Shown: positions 15,463 to 23,924 of the stretch, piece after piece
Layout of the letters: every line of letters begins with the position of its first letter
Position numbering within the stretch: position 1 is the first letter of the stretch
DNA from: Melioribacter sp.
Lineage (GTDB): Bacteria; Bacteroidota; Ignavibacteria; Ignavibacteriales; Melioribacteraceae
Direction: 5' to 3'
Length of the DNA: 37,777 nt
NCBI GenBank assembly: GCA_012026935.1
Contig: VEPI01000160.1
Coordinates: 1-37,777, forward strand
Translations under genes and position numbers: made by a program
The notes under the pieces: model-generated
What the model saw: only the letters and a program-made list of their open reading frames with translations
What the model was told of the DNA's origin: nothing
The model's database searches: none

Positions 15463-17133
15463 TTGAAATCTTTCCGTGTTTCGATAATACTTAGTATGGT
15501 AATTATTTTTTTTCTTCCAAGCTGTACATTAAACCTAAAAGCAGAGCCGGAAATATTTATAAGATTTAATCAGGTAGGTTATCAACCAAACGATATAAAA
15601 ATGGCTGTAATACTTTCTAATAATAAGTTAGAAGGAAAATCCATCTATATTTATAATAAAAAAAGAAATGAAAAAATCTTTGAAATAAATTTAGGAAATA
15701 GCCTTGGTGAATATGGAAATTTCCCTTTTACTTATAGGGTAGATTTCAGCTCAGTTAAATCTGCCGGAGAATACTATTTTAAATTTGCGCAGCAGAATTC
15801 TTATATATTCAGAATAAATGAAAATATTTATAATGGATTAGCCGATTCTCTTCTTCAATTTTTCCGGGTTCAAAGATGCGGGTATACAGATCCATTCTTA
15901 CATAAAGTCTGCCACATCTCTGATGCTACAAGTATTATTGATGGGCAAAAAGTAATTCCAAAAACGATAGATGTAACCGGCGGCTGGCACGATGCGGGGG
16001 ATTATGTAAAATTTTTAAATACAACTGCAGTTGCAACTTACCTATTATTGTTTTCCTATGATTTTGACCCTGTTAAATTCGGATTCGATTCAAACAAAAA
16101 TGGAACGCCTGATATCTTAGAAGAAGCAAAAATCGGTTTGGATTGGATGCTTCGAAGTTACTATGCGAAAGATAAATTAGTTACACAAGTTCAAGATTTA
16201 CGAGATCATGATGTTGGTTGGCGTTTACCCGAAGAAGATGCTCTTGGATTTGACCGTCCAGCTTTTGTTGGAATGGGAAAAAATCTGATTGGAATTTATT
16301 CTGCAACTATGGCCCTAGCTTCACGAATATGGGATAATAAATTTCACTTTCCGGAATTCTCCAAGAAGTGCTTAACAGTTGCAGAAAATATTTATTCGAT
16401 TAGAAACCAAGTTCAGGATGTTGACAGCAGTGGCAGTGGAATGTATCTAGATAAAAATTATGAAGGGAAACTTGCACTTGGTGCTGTTGAACTTTATATG
16501 ACAACTTTTAAAACAAATTATTTAAATGATGCAACAACTCTGGCAGATCAAGCCGGTTCCGATTTCTGGTGGAGCTGGGGCAATTTGAATTCTCTTGCGC
16601 ATTACAGATTGGCAAAATTTATTCCACGATTTGCTGATTTTATTGTAAAAAATTTAGAAATGTTTAATAAAAAAATGAAACAAAATTTATTTGAAAAAGG
16701 TACTGACTTAACTTGGGGGACGAATGTTACTTTATTAGGAATAACTTTACAAAATATTCTTTATAAAAAATTAACAAATGATTCCAAATACGATTCTCTT
16801 GCATTATCTCAGAGAGATTATATCCTGGGGAAAAATCCATGGGGGATAAGTTTTATATCGGGATTTGGTAAGAATTACACGAAAAATTTTCATCACCAGA
16901 TTTCTTTTTTGAAAAAGAAATTGCCTGGCGGCTTTTCTGCCGGTCCTGCAACAAAAAATTTTGTTGATAAAGCAAAAATCAGTTATGATAAGCCGGATTT
17001 ATATTTGAAGTTCCAGACAGATAATGACTATTACAGAGACGATAGGATGGATTATATAACAAATGAGCCCACAATAACAGGAAATGCAACAGCTCTATTT
17101 GTTATGGGAAATATGGTTTCTGGAAATAAATAA
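15463..17133 (+). CDS. Glycoside hydrolase family 9 lipoprotein
   Basis: 556 residues. The N-terminus has a lipoprotein signal ending in FFLPSC (C21). It is followed by the Ig-like N-domain of GH9 enzymes (about 33-120, opening with IRFNQVGYQPND) and an (alpha/alpha)6 catalytic domain. The catalytic signature is complete: GGWHDAGDYVKF with D177 and D180, the NFHHQIS histidines near 477, and DYITNEPTITGN with general acid E535. The usual LGKNP(WG) motif is also present. Endo- or exo-acting cleavage of beta-1,4-glucan (cellulose or cello-oligosaccharides) at the cell surface or in the periplasm is predicted. The start is TTG 15463, with AAGGA six bases upstream; starting at a later ATG would cut into the signal peptide. 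Confidence 0.9.
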   Translation: MKSFRVSIILSMVIIFFLPSCTLNLKAEPEIFIRFNQVGYQPNDIKMAVILSNNKLEGKSIYIYNKKRNEKIFEINLGNSLGEYGNFPFTYRVDFSSVKSAGEYYFKFAQQNSYIFRINENIYNGLADSLLQFFRVQRCGYTDPFLHKVCHISDATSIIDGQKVIPKTIDVTGGWHDAGDYVKFLNTTAVATYLLLFSYDFDPVKFGFDSNKNGTPDILEEAKIGLDWMLRSYYAKDKLVTQVQDLRDHDVGWRLPEEDALGFDRPAFVGMGKNLIGIYSATMALASRIWDNKFHFPEFSKKCLTVAENIYSIRNQVQDVDSSGSGMYLDKNYEGKLALGAVELYMTTFKTNYLNDATTLADQAGSDFWWSWGNLNSLAHYRLAKFIPRFADFIVKNLEMFNKKMKQNLFEKGTDLTWGTNVTLLGITLQNILYKKLTNDSKYDSLALSQRDYILGKNPWGISFISGFGKNYTKNFHHQISFLKKKLPGGFSAGPATKNFVDKAKISYDKPDLYLKFQTDNDYYRDDRMDYITNEPTITGNATALFVMGNMVSGNK

Positions 17134-17231
17134 CTCAGTGTTTTATTTTGATGCACACAATTCACTTTTCTCACTATTAGATTCTCAGTGTATTAAAAAT
17201 TAACATTTTAAGCTGAAAAATCGATTTTCTA

Positions 17232-17247
17232 TGGCATAGGAGTTGGC
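17232..17247 (+). promoter_or_regulatory. Sigma-54-like -24/-12 element before the ATPase gene
   Basis: TGGCAT-AGGAG-TTGGC compared with consensus TGGCAC-N5-TTGC: the -24 GG and the -12 region G are exactly 12 bases apart, with GG in place of GC at -13/-12. It lies 37 bases before ATG 17284. The same arrangement is found before the synthase and nifJ genes. Confidence 0.35.
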
Positions 17248-17283
17248 TTAAGTTCGATGAATAAAATATAAAAAAGGTCAGAA

Positions 17284-18540
17284 ATGATAAATTCTATACG
17301 ACGAATCCCCTCAGGATTTTCCTTTATTGATAAAAACTGGGGTGGAATCTATAGAGGCGGAAGCTACTTATTGATAGGACCTCGAAAATCAGGTAGAACA
17401 TTATTAGGTCTACAATTTGCACTCGAAGCTGCAAAATCTTCCGAGGTATGTTTATATTTTACATTAATGCGTCCGAAAGATTTAATGATTCAAGCCGCAT
17501 CATTAAATTTTGATATACAGTCATATATGAATCAGAATCTTTTGATAGTAGTGCGTGTTCTTCCACCTAATAACGTTTATGAAATGTATAATCCCGATGA
17601 TTATCTTGTTGAATATATTAATGATATTATTACTGTTGTTGATCAGTACAATCCAACGAGAATTATATTTGACGAATTAACTCCCTTTGTGGGGTTTAAG
17701 AATCAAAATTATTTAAGAGATTCATTTGTTAGAACTTTGGAAACAATTGAAGAAAAAAATATAACAAGTTTATTCTTAATTAGTGAACCAGCAACCCCAA
17801 AAGCACAATCCATAATTGATGGTTTATCTGAACATGTTACTGCTACAATTCAACTGAAAAAAGAAACATCAGAAAAAGGGGACCGTTTTCAAAACGGAAT
17901 AGTTACTATAATTCCAAATGTTGGGCATACTGAAGGTCAATTTAGCGCTGCATATAAAATAGAACCATATAAAGGTGTTACAACAGAATTTACTCCCGCA
18001 ACGTTTGTTACCGAAGAATTGCCGAGTATGCCTAAAAGTAGAAACTTTAACAAACCTACACGGATAGATATTCCATCTGAACCATATGCATTTTCAAACA
18101 TTTATAATTATAACGATTTTCTCCTGATACTTAATAATCAAATTGCATTGTATAAAAGTACGGGGCAATCGTTTAATTTGATCTCATTCAAATTAGATCC
18201 TGCAGCTCAGATGAGAGGATTATTGAGTGTTCATCAATTACAAAATACAATACGACTCTCTACCAGTAAAAAAGATAAGATCTGTGTTGTCGAAAATAAA
18301 GTTATTGTTTTATTAGTTAGGGGTAGCTTAAAAAGCGCTATTGATCTTATGGCAACTATTCAAAACAATTTGCCAAGTCACGATCAAAATTATATTAATG
18401 CAGTTTTAGAGTATATTTCCATATATAATTTAGAGGTTGATGATCGGATTGATAACGCAGAAACAATGATGGAGTATGTCATTGCTTCAGATGCTGATTC
18501 GCCGCAGAGTTATCAGCCGCTCAATAAATATATTGGGTGA
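17284..18540 (+). CDS. KaiC-like RecA-fold ATPase fused to a degenerate GGDEF-like domain
   Basis: 418-residue soluble protein. Residues 1-235 resemble a single KaiC/RadA-type domain: the opening IPSGFSFIDKNWGGIYRGGSYLL, a P-loop GPRKSGRT (32-39) in which the usual Lys is Arg38, and a Walker B IIFDE (127-131). Residues 275-398 have the length, hydrophobic pattern and order of a GGDEF domain (FLLILNNQIALYKSTGQSFNLISF..., later 'DKICVVENKVIVLL'). The GGDEF loop itself and the RxxD inhibitory site are missing, so cyclase activity is not expected. The residue-based GGDEF assignment is moderate. The stop overlaps the start of the porin gene (TGATG), so the two are translationally coupled; a regulatory role in polysaccharide export is inferred. 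Confidence 0.7.
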   Translation: MINSIRRIPSGFSFIDKNWGGIYRGGSYLLIGPRKSGRTLLGLQFALEAAKSSEVCLYFTLMRPKDLMIQAASLNFDIQSYMNQNLLIVVRVLPPNNVYEMYNPDDYLVEYINDIITVVDQYNPTRIIFDELTPFVGFKNQNYLRDSFVRTLETIEEKNITSLFLISEPATPKAQSIIDGLSEHVTATIQLKKETSEKGDRFQNGIVTIIPNVGHTEGQFSAAYKIEPYKGVTTEFTPATFVTEELPSMPKSRNFNKPTRIDIPSEPYAFSNIYNYNDFLLILNNQIALYKSTGQSFNLISFKLDPAAQMRGLLSVHQLQNTIRLSTSKKDKICVVENKVIVLLVRGSLKSAIDLMATIQNNLPSHDQNYINAVLEYISIYNLEVDDRIDNAETMMEYVIASDADSPQSYQPLNKYIG

Positions 18541-21500
18541 TGAACAAACACATAAAAATATTTTTTTTATTTTTATTTATTATCACTCTTCCTATTCTTT
18601 CTCAAAACAAGTATGAAGCACTAAAACGTCAAGCAGTTATCTTGATGTCTGCAGGAAGATATAGCGAAGCAATTGATCAATTAAATAAATATATAGCAGC
18701 AAATCCGCGTGAAGCCGATGGATATCATAAACGAGGATTATGCTACGAACAAAGACCAGAGTATCAATACTCTGTTCTTGATTTACGCCGCGCAGTAAGA
18801 TTGGATCCTAAAAATTCCGAAATCAAAAAAGATCTTGACCGTGTAATTGGAATTTGGCACAAACAACTTTATCAAAAGATAGATGGTCACACGCGCGATA
18901 TTGCAATAGATCCTAATAATGCATTTAGCTATTTAGAAATTGGAAAATCCTACCGTTGGTTGGAAGAGTGGCGAAAGGCAGAAATTTGGTACGATGAGTA
19001 TTTAAAACGTGATGATAATGCTTCTGCGGATGAAATAATACGTTATACAGAAATTTTAGTTAAGACAGGATCATTAATCAAAGGAGAATTAGTTTTAAAA
19101 AAGAATACTATTCGTTATCCTGATGATTGGAGGATTTGGAGTAGATATGGATATTTTGCATTATGGTTGGGTAAATACAAAGTTGCCGAAGCAGCATTTA
19201 AAACCTCTTTAAGTTTCAAACCGTTTTTTCAGGAAGCGCAGGACGGACTTGATTTGGCGACAAACAAAGCTTACTTAATTCAGGAAAATCCGCGTGCACA
19301 GGAACAAGTAAAGTATCAAAATCCAATTGACAAATTTTATCTTCTGTTAGACAAAGATCCCGAAAATGACCCGATTCGATTTGATCTTATCAACGAGCTG
19401 ATAGCAAAAAATCGGTATGAAGAGGCGTATCAACAATTACAATATCTAAAACCAAAACATAATGATGAAGATCAGTTCAAACAGATTTGGAAAACCGTAA
19501 CTGATTACCGTGATACAACGTTTAATAAAAATGTTGAACGATATACAGCAACAATAAAAGAAAATCCCTCCGATAAAGAAGCTGTTATGAAATTAGCAGA
19601 ATCTTACGCAAGTCTTTTTTATTATGATAGTGCCATCGAAGTGTTAAATGAATATCTTCAGGATTTACCTGAAGATCAGGATCTCGATGCACGTTTTAAA
19701 TATGCTCAATACTCTGCTTGGAACTATGAATGGGCAAAGGCAGTTGAACAAATAGACAAGTTACTTAAGGCAGATCCCAATAATTTGGATTATCAACTTT
19801 TGCGTGGACAAATTTGTGTATGGACAGTACAAGATCTTGATCTTGCTGAAAGATATTTACTAAACGTTTATGATGTGAGACCACAAGATTTAAATTTGTT
19901 ATTGGCGCTTACATCGCTTTATTCCTGGAAAGGAAATTTGCGAGAGGCTGGAAAATATCTTGATTCTGCCAAACAGATAGCTCCAAATAGTCCCGAAGTT
20001 GAAAAAGTACAAAACAATTATGAAATTCAACAAGCAGCTAGTGAAGGACAAAAAGTTTTTGTAATAAAGAACCAGGCGATAAGACTTAGTGAGCAGGGTA
20101 GATGTGAAGAGGCATTAGCAAAGTATGATGAATTTCGTTCTAAACGAACTGAGTTAAGCCGTGATGAGATGATTGAATATGCTGCAATTGCTTCGTGTGC
20201 AAAAGAATATTCCTTAGCGATTGAATATTATGATAAAGTATTAAGTGATCAATATGATTACAAGATTGCTCTTTATAGAGCTAAAAATTATTATCTCAAA
20301 CAGGATACTACTAAAGCATTAGCGGAACTGGAAAATATTAGCGAATCAAACCCTGAAGATGATGAAGCAAGACTTATTTTGGCCGATACTTATGCAATGA
20401 CAAATCAACTTGATAGATCGGAATTAATTTATCGTGAACTAAAATCAAAAACAAAAAATGATTTACAACAACAAGAATTAATTAATCAAAGAATAGTTTT
20501 TTTAGGTAAATATTATGCTAAGAATAAAAATTTTGATAAGGCTGAACAAATTTTTGAAGAGATGGATAAAGAAATTACAAATCCGGATACAAGGAAAGAC
20601 TTACATAACTGTCAATTATTCTTAGGTGATTCGTATGTAATAGCAGGGAGTTATGGGGATGCAAGAAATATTTATGAAGATTTATTAAATAAAACCATGG
20701 ATACATCGGAAGTTAGAATTGTTAAAGAGAGAATTAGTTGGCTGCCTCAGACTGGATTAAGCAGCGGCTTATCAAGTTTAGGAAATTTCTTTTCTTCTTT
20801 TCTTCCAACAACAATGGGATTAACGCCGTTTTCAACTTATTATAGCGACAACCAAAACTTTAGATTATATAATTACGGTATGAGGTTAAATCTTGGTTTT
20901 ATAGGATTCCTCTCAATAGGAGCCTCATGGTCTAAGACTAATTTAGATAATCCTATTAATAGTAGAAACTTTACTCAATTTAAGGGAACAACAGAAATAT
21001 TATTGCTCAAGAACTTAAACTTATCCGGCAATTACGGTGTACTGAATATATCTGGAGAGTCTGAAAGACGAATTGGCGATATATCACTTCGATATGAAAA
21101 CGAAAATGATTTTTCAGTCGCGTTTTCATTTGAAAACAATGATGCCCGCACAATTCTCTATTATCATAATCTTATGAACATCCGATTGAACGCTAATTAT
21201 TTTCGATTTAGTGGATTGTATAATTATAATCATATTTACGGTATATCCGGCTTTTATAATTATTTCAGTTTTGGTGATAATAATGAAGGTAATGATATTC
21301 AATTTCGGTTAGGAAGGAAATTGATTTCTAATGGTTTTTTTGGTTATGAATTTTATTTCTCTGATTACGCTTTTATTTCAGCATCATATTACTCACCACA
21401 AAATTTTGTTTCACACAGCATTTGGGGAGAACTTAATTGGGAATTTAAAAAACTAAAATTGAAAGCAAGCGGTAAAATCGGATACGTACCTAAAGTTGAT

Positions 21501-21653
21501 TTTATTGTTAATGAAATATTTGGTGAAGCGGTTTATAATCCAACATTAAGGTTAACCATAACTGTTCATTTAGGAATAGGGAATAGTGTTCGATATGATT
21601 CAAGTTACAAAAATTTTATAGCTTCTATCTTTGCTTTATGGGGTATTTATTAA
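18540..21653 (+). CDS. TPR protein with BcsC-type outer-membrane beta-barrel (polysaccharide export porin)
   Basis: 1037 residues. A signal peptide (MNKHIKIFFLFLFIITLPILS) is followed by a long series of TPR-like helical repeats (about 25-740; for example AILMSAGRYSEAIDQLNKYI, AANPREADGYHKRGLCY, EWAKAVEQIDKLLKADPN). The last 280 residues are amphipathic beta-strands. They include YYSPQNF (950-956), matching the YSPQ signature of the BcsC C-terminal porin domain, and end in Tyr as barrel proteins do. The architecture equals that of BcsC, PgaA and PelB, which carry nascent polysaccharide across the periplasm and outer membrane. The ATG overlaps the stop of the ATPase gene by one base. The synthase gene follows after a 322-base gap. 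Confidence 0.85.
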   Translation: MNKHIKIFFLFLFIITLPILSQNKYEALKRQAVILMSAGRYSEAIDQLNKYIAANPREADGYHKRGLCYEQRPEYQYSVLDLRRAVRLDPKNSEIKKDLDRVIGIWHKQLYQKIDGHTRDIAIDPNNAFSYLEIGKSYRWLEEWRKAEIWYDEYLKRDDNASADEIIRYTEILVKTGSLIKGELVLKKNTIRYPDDWRIWSRYGYFALWLGKYKVAEAAFKTSLSFKPFFQEAQDGLDLATNKAYLIQENPRAQEQVKYQNPIDKFYLLLDKDPENDPIRFDLINELIAKNRYEEAYQQLQYLKPKHNDEDQFKQIWKTVTDYRDTTFNKNVERYTATIKENPSDKEAVMKLAESYASLFYYDSAIEVLNEYLQDLPEDQDLDARFKYAQYSAWNYEWAKAVEQIDKLLKADPNNLDYQLLRGQICVWTVQDLDLAERYLLNVYDVRPQDLNLLLALTSLYSWKGNLREAGKYLDSAKQIAPNSPEVEKVQNNYEIQQAASEGQKVFVIKNQAIRLSEQGRCEEALAKYDEFRSKRTELSRDEMIEYAAIASCAKEYSLAIEYYDKVLSDQYDYKIALYRAKNYYLKQDTTKALAELENISESNPEDDEARLILADTYAMTNQLDRSELIYRELKSKTKNDLQQQELINQRIVFLGKYYAKNKNFDKAEQIFEEMDKEITNPDTRKDLHNCQLFLGDSYVIAGSYGDARNIYEDLLNKTMDTSEVRIVKERISWLPQTGLSSGLSSLGNFFSSFLPTTMGLTPFSTYYSDNQNFRLYNYGMRLNLGFIGFLSIGASWSKTNLDNPINSRNFTQFKGTTEILLLKNLNLSGNYGVLNISGESERRIGDISLRYENENDFSVAFSFENNDARTILYYHNLMNIRLNANYFRFSGLYNYNHIYGISGFYNYFSFGDNNEGNDIQFRLGRKLISNGFFGYEFYFSDYAFISASYYSPQNFVSHSIWGELNWEFKKLKLKASGKIGYVPKVDFIVNEIFGEAVYNPTLRLTITVHLGIGNSVRYDSSYKNFIASIFALWGIY

Positions 21654-21975
21654 ACCCATCAGTAAAGAATTTCACATATTAAGTTGTACGGATTATTCTC
21701 TCTCAAATTTTTCTTTTCCCAGTTTCCTTAATTAGAATGAATTTATGGATTTCCCCTACATTCTTTCTTTAAGGTTTATGATTAACTTATTTTGTTGCAA
21801 TAGGTTATAAAAAAAATTATATTCCATTTAGATTTGTTCATAATTGAGCCAAAAAACTATTTTGTATGATGTTGGGACAGCATCAACTTGTTGTTCACTT
21901 GAAAAATTGGTTTAATAAGCATTAATCATGGCATTCATATTGTTTAACTATATTGTTAATAATAGATGTTTGTGA
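21654..21975 (+). other. Intergenic region between the porin and synthase genes
   Basis: 322 AT-rich bases without a convincing ORF or terminator hairpin. It holds an isolated TAGATTTG (21829-21836) without a well-spaced -33 TTG, a short CAAC-TT-GTTG palindrome near 21890, and the sigma-54-like element at 21929-21944. A regulated promoter for the synthase operon is the likely content. Confidence 0.5.
21929..21944 (+). promoter_or_regulatory. Sigma-54-like -24/-12 element before the synthase operon
   Basis: TGGCAT-TCATA-TTGTT has the TGG and TTG blocks at the sigma-54 spacing (12 bases between the key G residues), with T in place of C at -12. It is about 32 bases before the GTG start at 21976. 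Confidence 0.35.
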
Positions 21976-23403
21976 GTGAATAATAACAATCAAAAATATC
22001 AAATAGCTCTTGATAACAGAGAGCTAAAGCCCCCGAAGAGAAATCTTGGTACAGAAAAATTAAGAGTGATTTTCTTATCAGGTATTTTTTCTATTTTCTT
22101 AATAATCACAATCATTCTAACTCTACCTCTTACTGTATTAACTTGGAGTGGATTGTTTGTTTATGCCTCTATTGTTTCACTTGTGATTTTCTTATTTATT
22201 TTATTGATACGATATTTTGCAACGTTATTCATGGCTTATTTTTATGTCACAAGATATACCGTTCAGGAAAAAGAAGGATTTTACCCTTTCATCTCTATAA
22301 TTGTCCCGGTTTATAATGAAGGAATAGTTTTACAGAATTCTATCGAATCTTTACTTGATATAAATTATCCGAACTATGAAATAATTATTGTTAATGACGG
22401 TTCGACTGATGATACTGCATCTATAGCTGAAGAACTTGTCGGTCATCAAAAAGGTAGAAATGGATTAGTTAAAATATCCTTGATCAATAAACCAAATGGA
22501 GGTAAGGCAAAAGCACTTAATGCTGGTATACAATATTCAGAAGCTCAATTTGTATTATGTATGGATGGTGATTCCCAGTTAACACCGAATTCATTGCGGA
22601 TGGGAATACGGCATTTTATTGATCCAGTTGTTGGAGCAGTTGCCGGAAATGTAAAAGTTCAAAATAGAAAGCATTTATTGACTGATCTTCAGGCACTTGA
22701 ATATTTAGAAGGATTAAATATGCCGAGAAGCTCTCAGGGTTTTCTTCAAATGGTTAACATTATACCGGGGCCGATTGGTTTGTTTAGAAAGACAGCATTA
22801 CGCGATGCAGGTTTTTATTCAAGCGATACATTTGCTGAAGATGCAGATATAACTTTGAAAATCCTTGCACAAAATTGGAAAATCGTTTATGAACCAAATG
22901 CGATAGCATATACTGAAGCGCCAATTTCAATTTATCAATTATTGAAACAAAGATATAGATGGACGCGAGGTATATTACAAGCTATTAGAAAACATAAACG
23001 TCATTTAATCAATCCAACTGTAAATTTTAACAACAGTATAATTTTATGGCAAATGTTTTATGAAGCTCTAATTTGGCCTGCAATGAATATTTTTGTAAAT
23101 CTTTACTTTATTATTGTAGCTTTATTTTATGGATTATCAAGTTTTATTTTTCTATGGTGGATTGGTATAGCAGTATTAGATTTAATGGCAGCTGTTTATT
23201 GCATAGCTGCTGAAAAAGAAGAATTTAGATTAGTGCCATATGCAATTATTTATCGCGTAGTATTTATTCTTCTGATTGATGTAACTAAGGCAATGGCTAC
23301 AGTAGAAGAATTTCTTGGAATACGAATGGTATGGGGAAAACTCGAGCGGACCGGACTCGGAGGTTCACCTAAGACAGCAAATAATACAGCCGGTGTTAGA
23401 TAA
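21976..23403 (+). CDS. Processive family 2 glycosyltransferase (PgaC/hyaluronan-synthase type)
   Basis: 475-residue inner-membrane polysaccharide synthase. Two N-terminal membrane segments (about 30-85) precede the GT-A domain with IIVPVYNEG, VNDGSTDDT, the NKPNGGKAKALNAG loop, DGDS (the DxD motif), AEDAD (the TED-type catalytic base) and QRYRWTRG (the QxxRW processivity motif). Three to four membrane segments follow. This arrangement is typical of PgaC/IcaA and related synthases that couple polymerisation of a beta-linked chain to translocation; the sugar cannot be read from sequence. The only usable start is GTG 21976, preceded directly by an in-frame TGA. The next gene begins 26 bases after the stop, with an AGAGG site. 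Confidence 0.88.
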   Translation: MNNNNQKYQIALDNRELKPPKRNLGTEKLRVIFLSGIFSIFLIITIILTLPLTVLTWSGLFVYASIVSLVIFLFILLIRYFATLFMAYFYVTRYTVQEKEGFYPFISIIVPVYNEGIVLQNSIESLLDINYPNYEIIIVNDGSTDDTASIAEELVGHQKGRNGLVKISLINKPNGGKAKALNAGIQYSEAQFVLCMDGDSQLTPNSLRMGIRHFIDPVVGAVAGNVKVQNRKHLLTDLQALEYLEGLNMPRSSQGFLQMVNIIPGPIGLFRKTALRDAGFYSSDTFAEDADITLKILAQNWKIVYEPNAIAYTEAPISIYQLLKQRYRWTRGILQAIRKHKRHLINPTVNFNNSIILWQMFYEALIWPAMNIFVNLYFIIVALFYGLSSFIFLWWIGIAVLDLMAAVYCIAAEKEEFRLVPYAIIYRVVFILLIDVTKAMATVEEFLGIRMVWGKLERTGLGGSPKTANNTAGVR

Positions 23404-23429
23404 AATGATAAGACTTAGCAGAGGTTAAC

Positions 23430-23924
23430 ATGGAATTAATTCCTATACTTTCATTAATCATTTTGGTTGCAACTATCTCAACCTTTATTCTTGCTGTTGG
23501 TGCTTATATACTATACAAGGTTAGGGAACGTAAAGGTATATCAGCTCAAGCCGCACAGCCTTCTGCAATTCCTGCTGAACTTGTTGCCCCTGCACCTTTA
23601 ATGCAAGAGCAAAGAATCATAACTCCTGAGAGAAGAACATTCGAGCCACAAACTCCACAACAGGAGTACGGTCATGAATATCAACGTCAACCTTCATATT
23701 ATACACCTCAAGAAGAACAATCACGCGGTCCGGAATTAAAACCTACATTTGTAGGTTCAGCCCCTACTTATGATCAGAGAAGGACTAGTGACAATCTTCG
23801 TACCAGCGAAGAAGAACGTTCGGCAAAAAGTTCTAAGAAAAAATATATGCGTTATACAAATGAAGGTTATGAAGATCCAACTCAGCAAGAACGTAAAAAA
23901 GAGGATAATCTAAGGTGGCGGTAA
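23430..23924 (+). CDS. Small single-span membrane protein of the polysaccharide operon
   Basis: 164 residues and no recognised family. One N-terminal membrane span (about residues 5-30), a basic patch (KVRERKG), then a Pro/Gln/Glu/Arg-rich tail that looks disordered and ends in strongly charged segments (EEERSAKSSKKKYMRY, ERKKEDNLRWR). It directly follows the synthase and its 3' end overlaps the next gene by 10 bases. Position and size are like PgaD, the small accessory subunit of poly-GlcNAc synthase, but PgaD has two spans and no sequence match is evident. A scaffold or accessory role is inferred only from position. Confidence 0.65.
   Translation: MELIPILSLIILVATISTFILAVGAYILYKVRERKGISAQAAQPSAIPAELVAPAPLMQEQRIITPERRTFEPQTPQQEYGHEYQRQPSYYTPQEEQSRGPELKPTFVGSAPTYDQRRTSDNLRTSEEERSAKSSKKKYMRYTNEGYEDPTQQERKKEDNLRWR

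Noticed and set aside
21829-21836. TAGATTTG in the porin-synthase gap
   Set aside because: The only upstream TTG is about 31 bases away, beyond normal spacing; the sigma-54-like site is closer to the gene.
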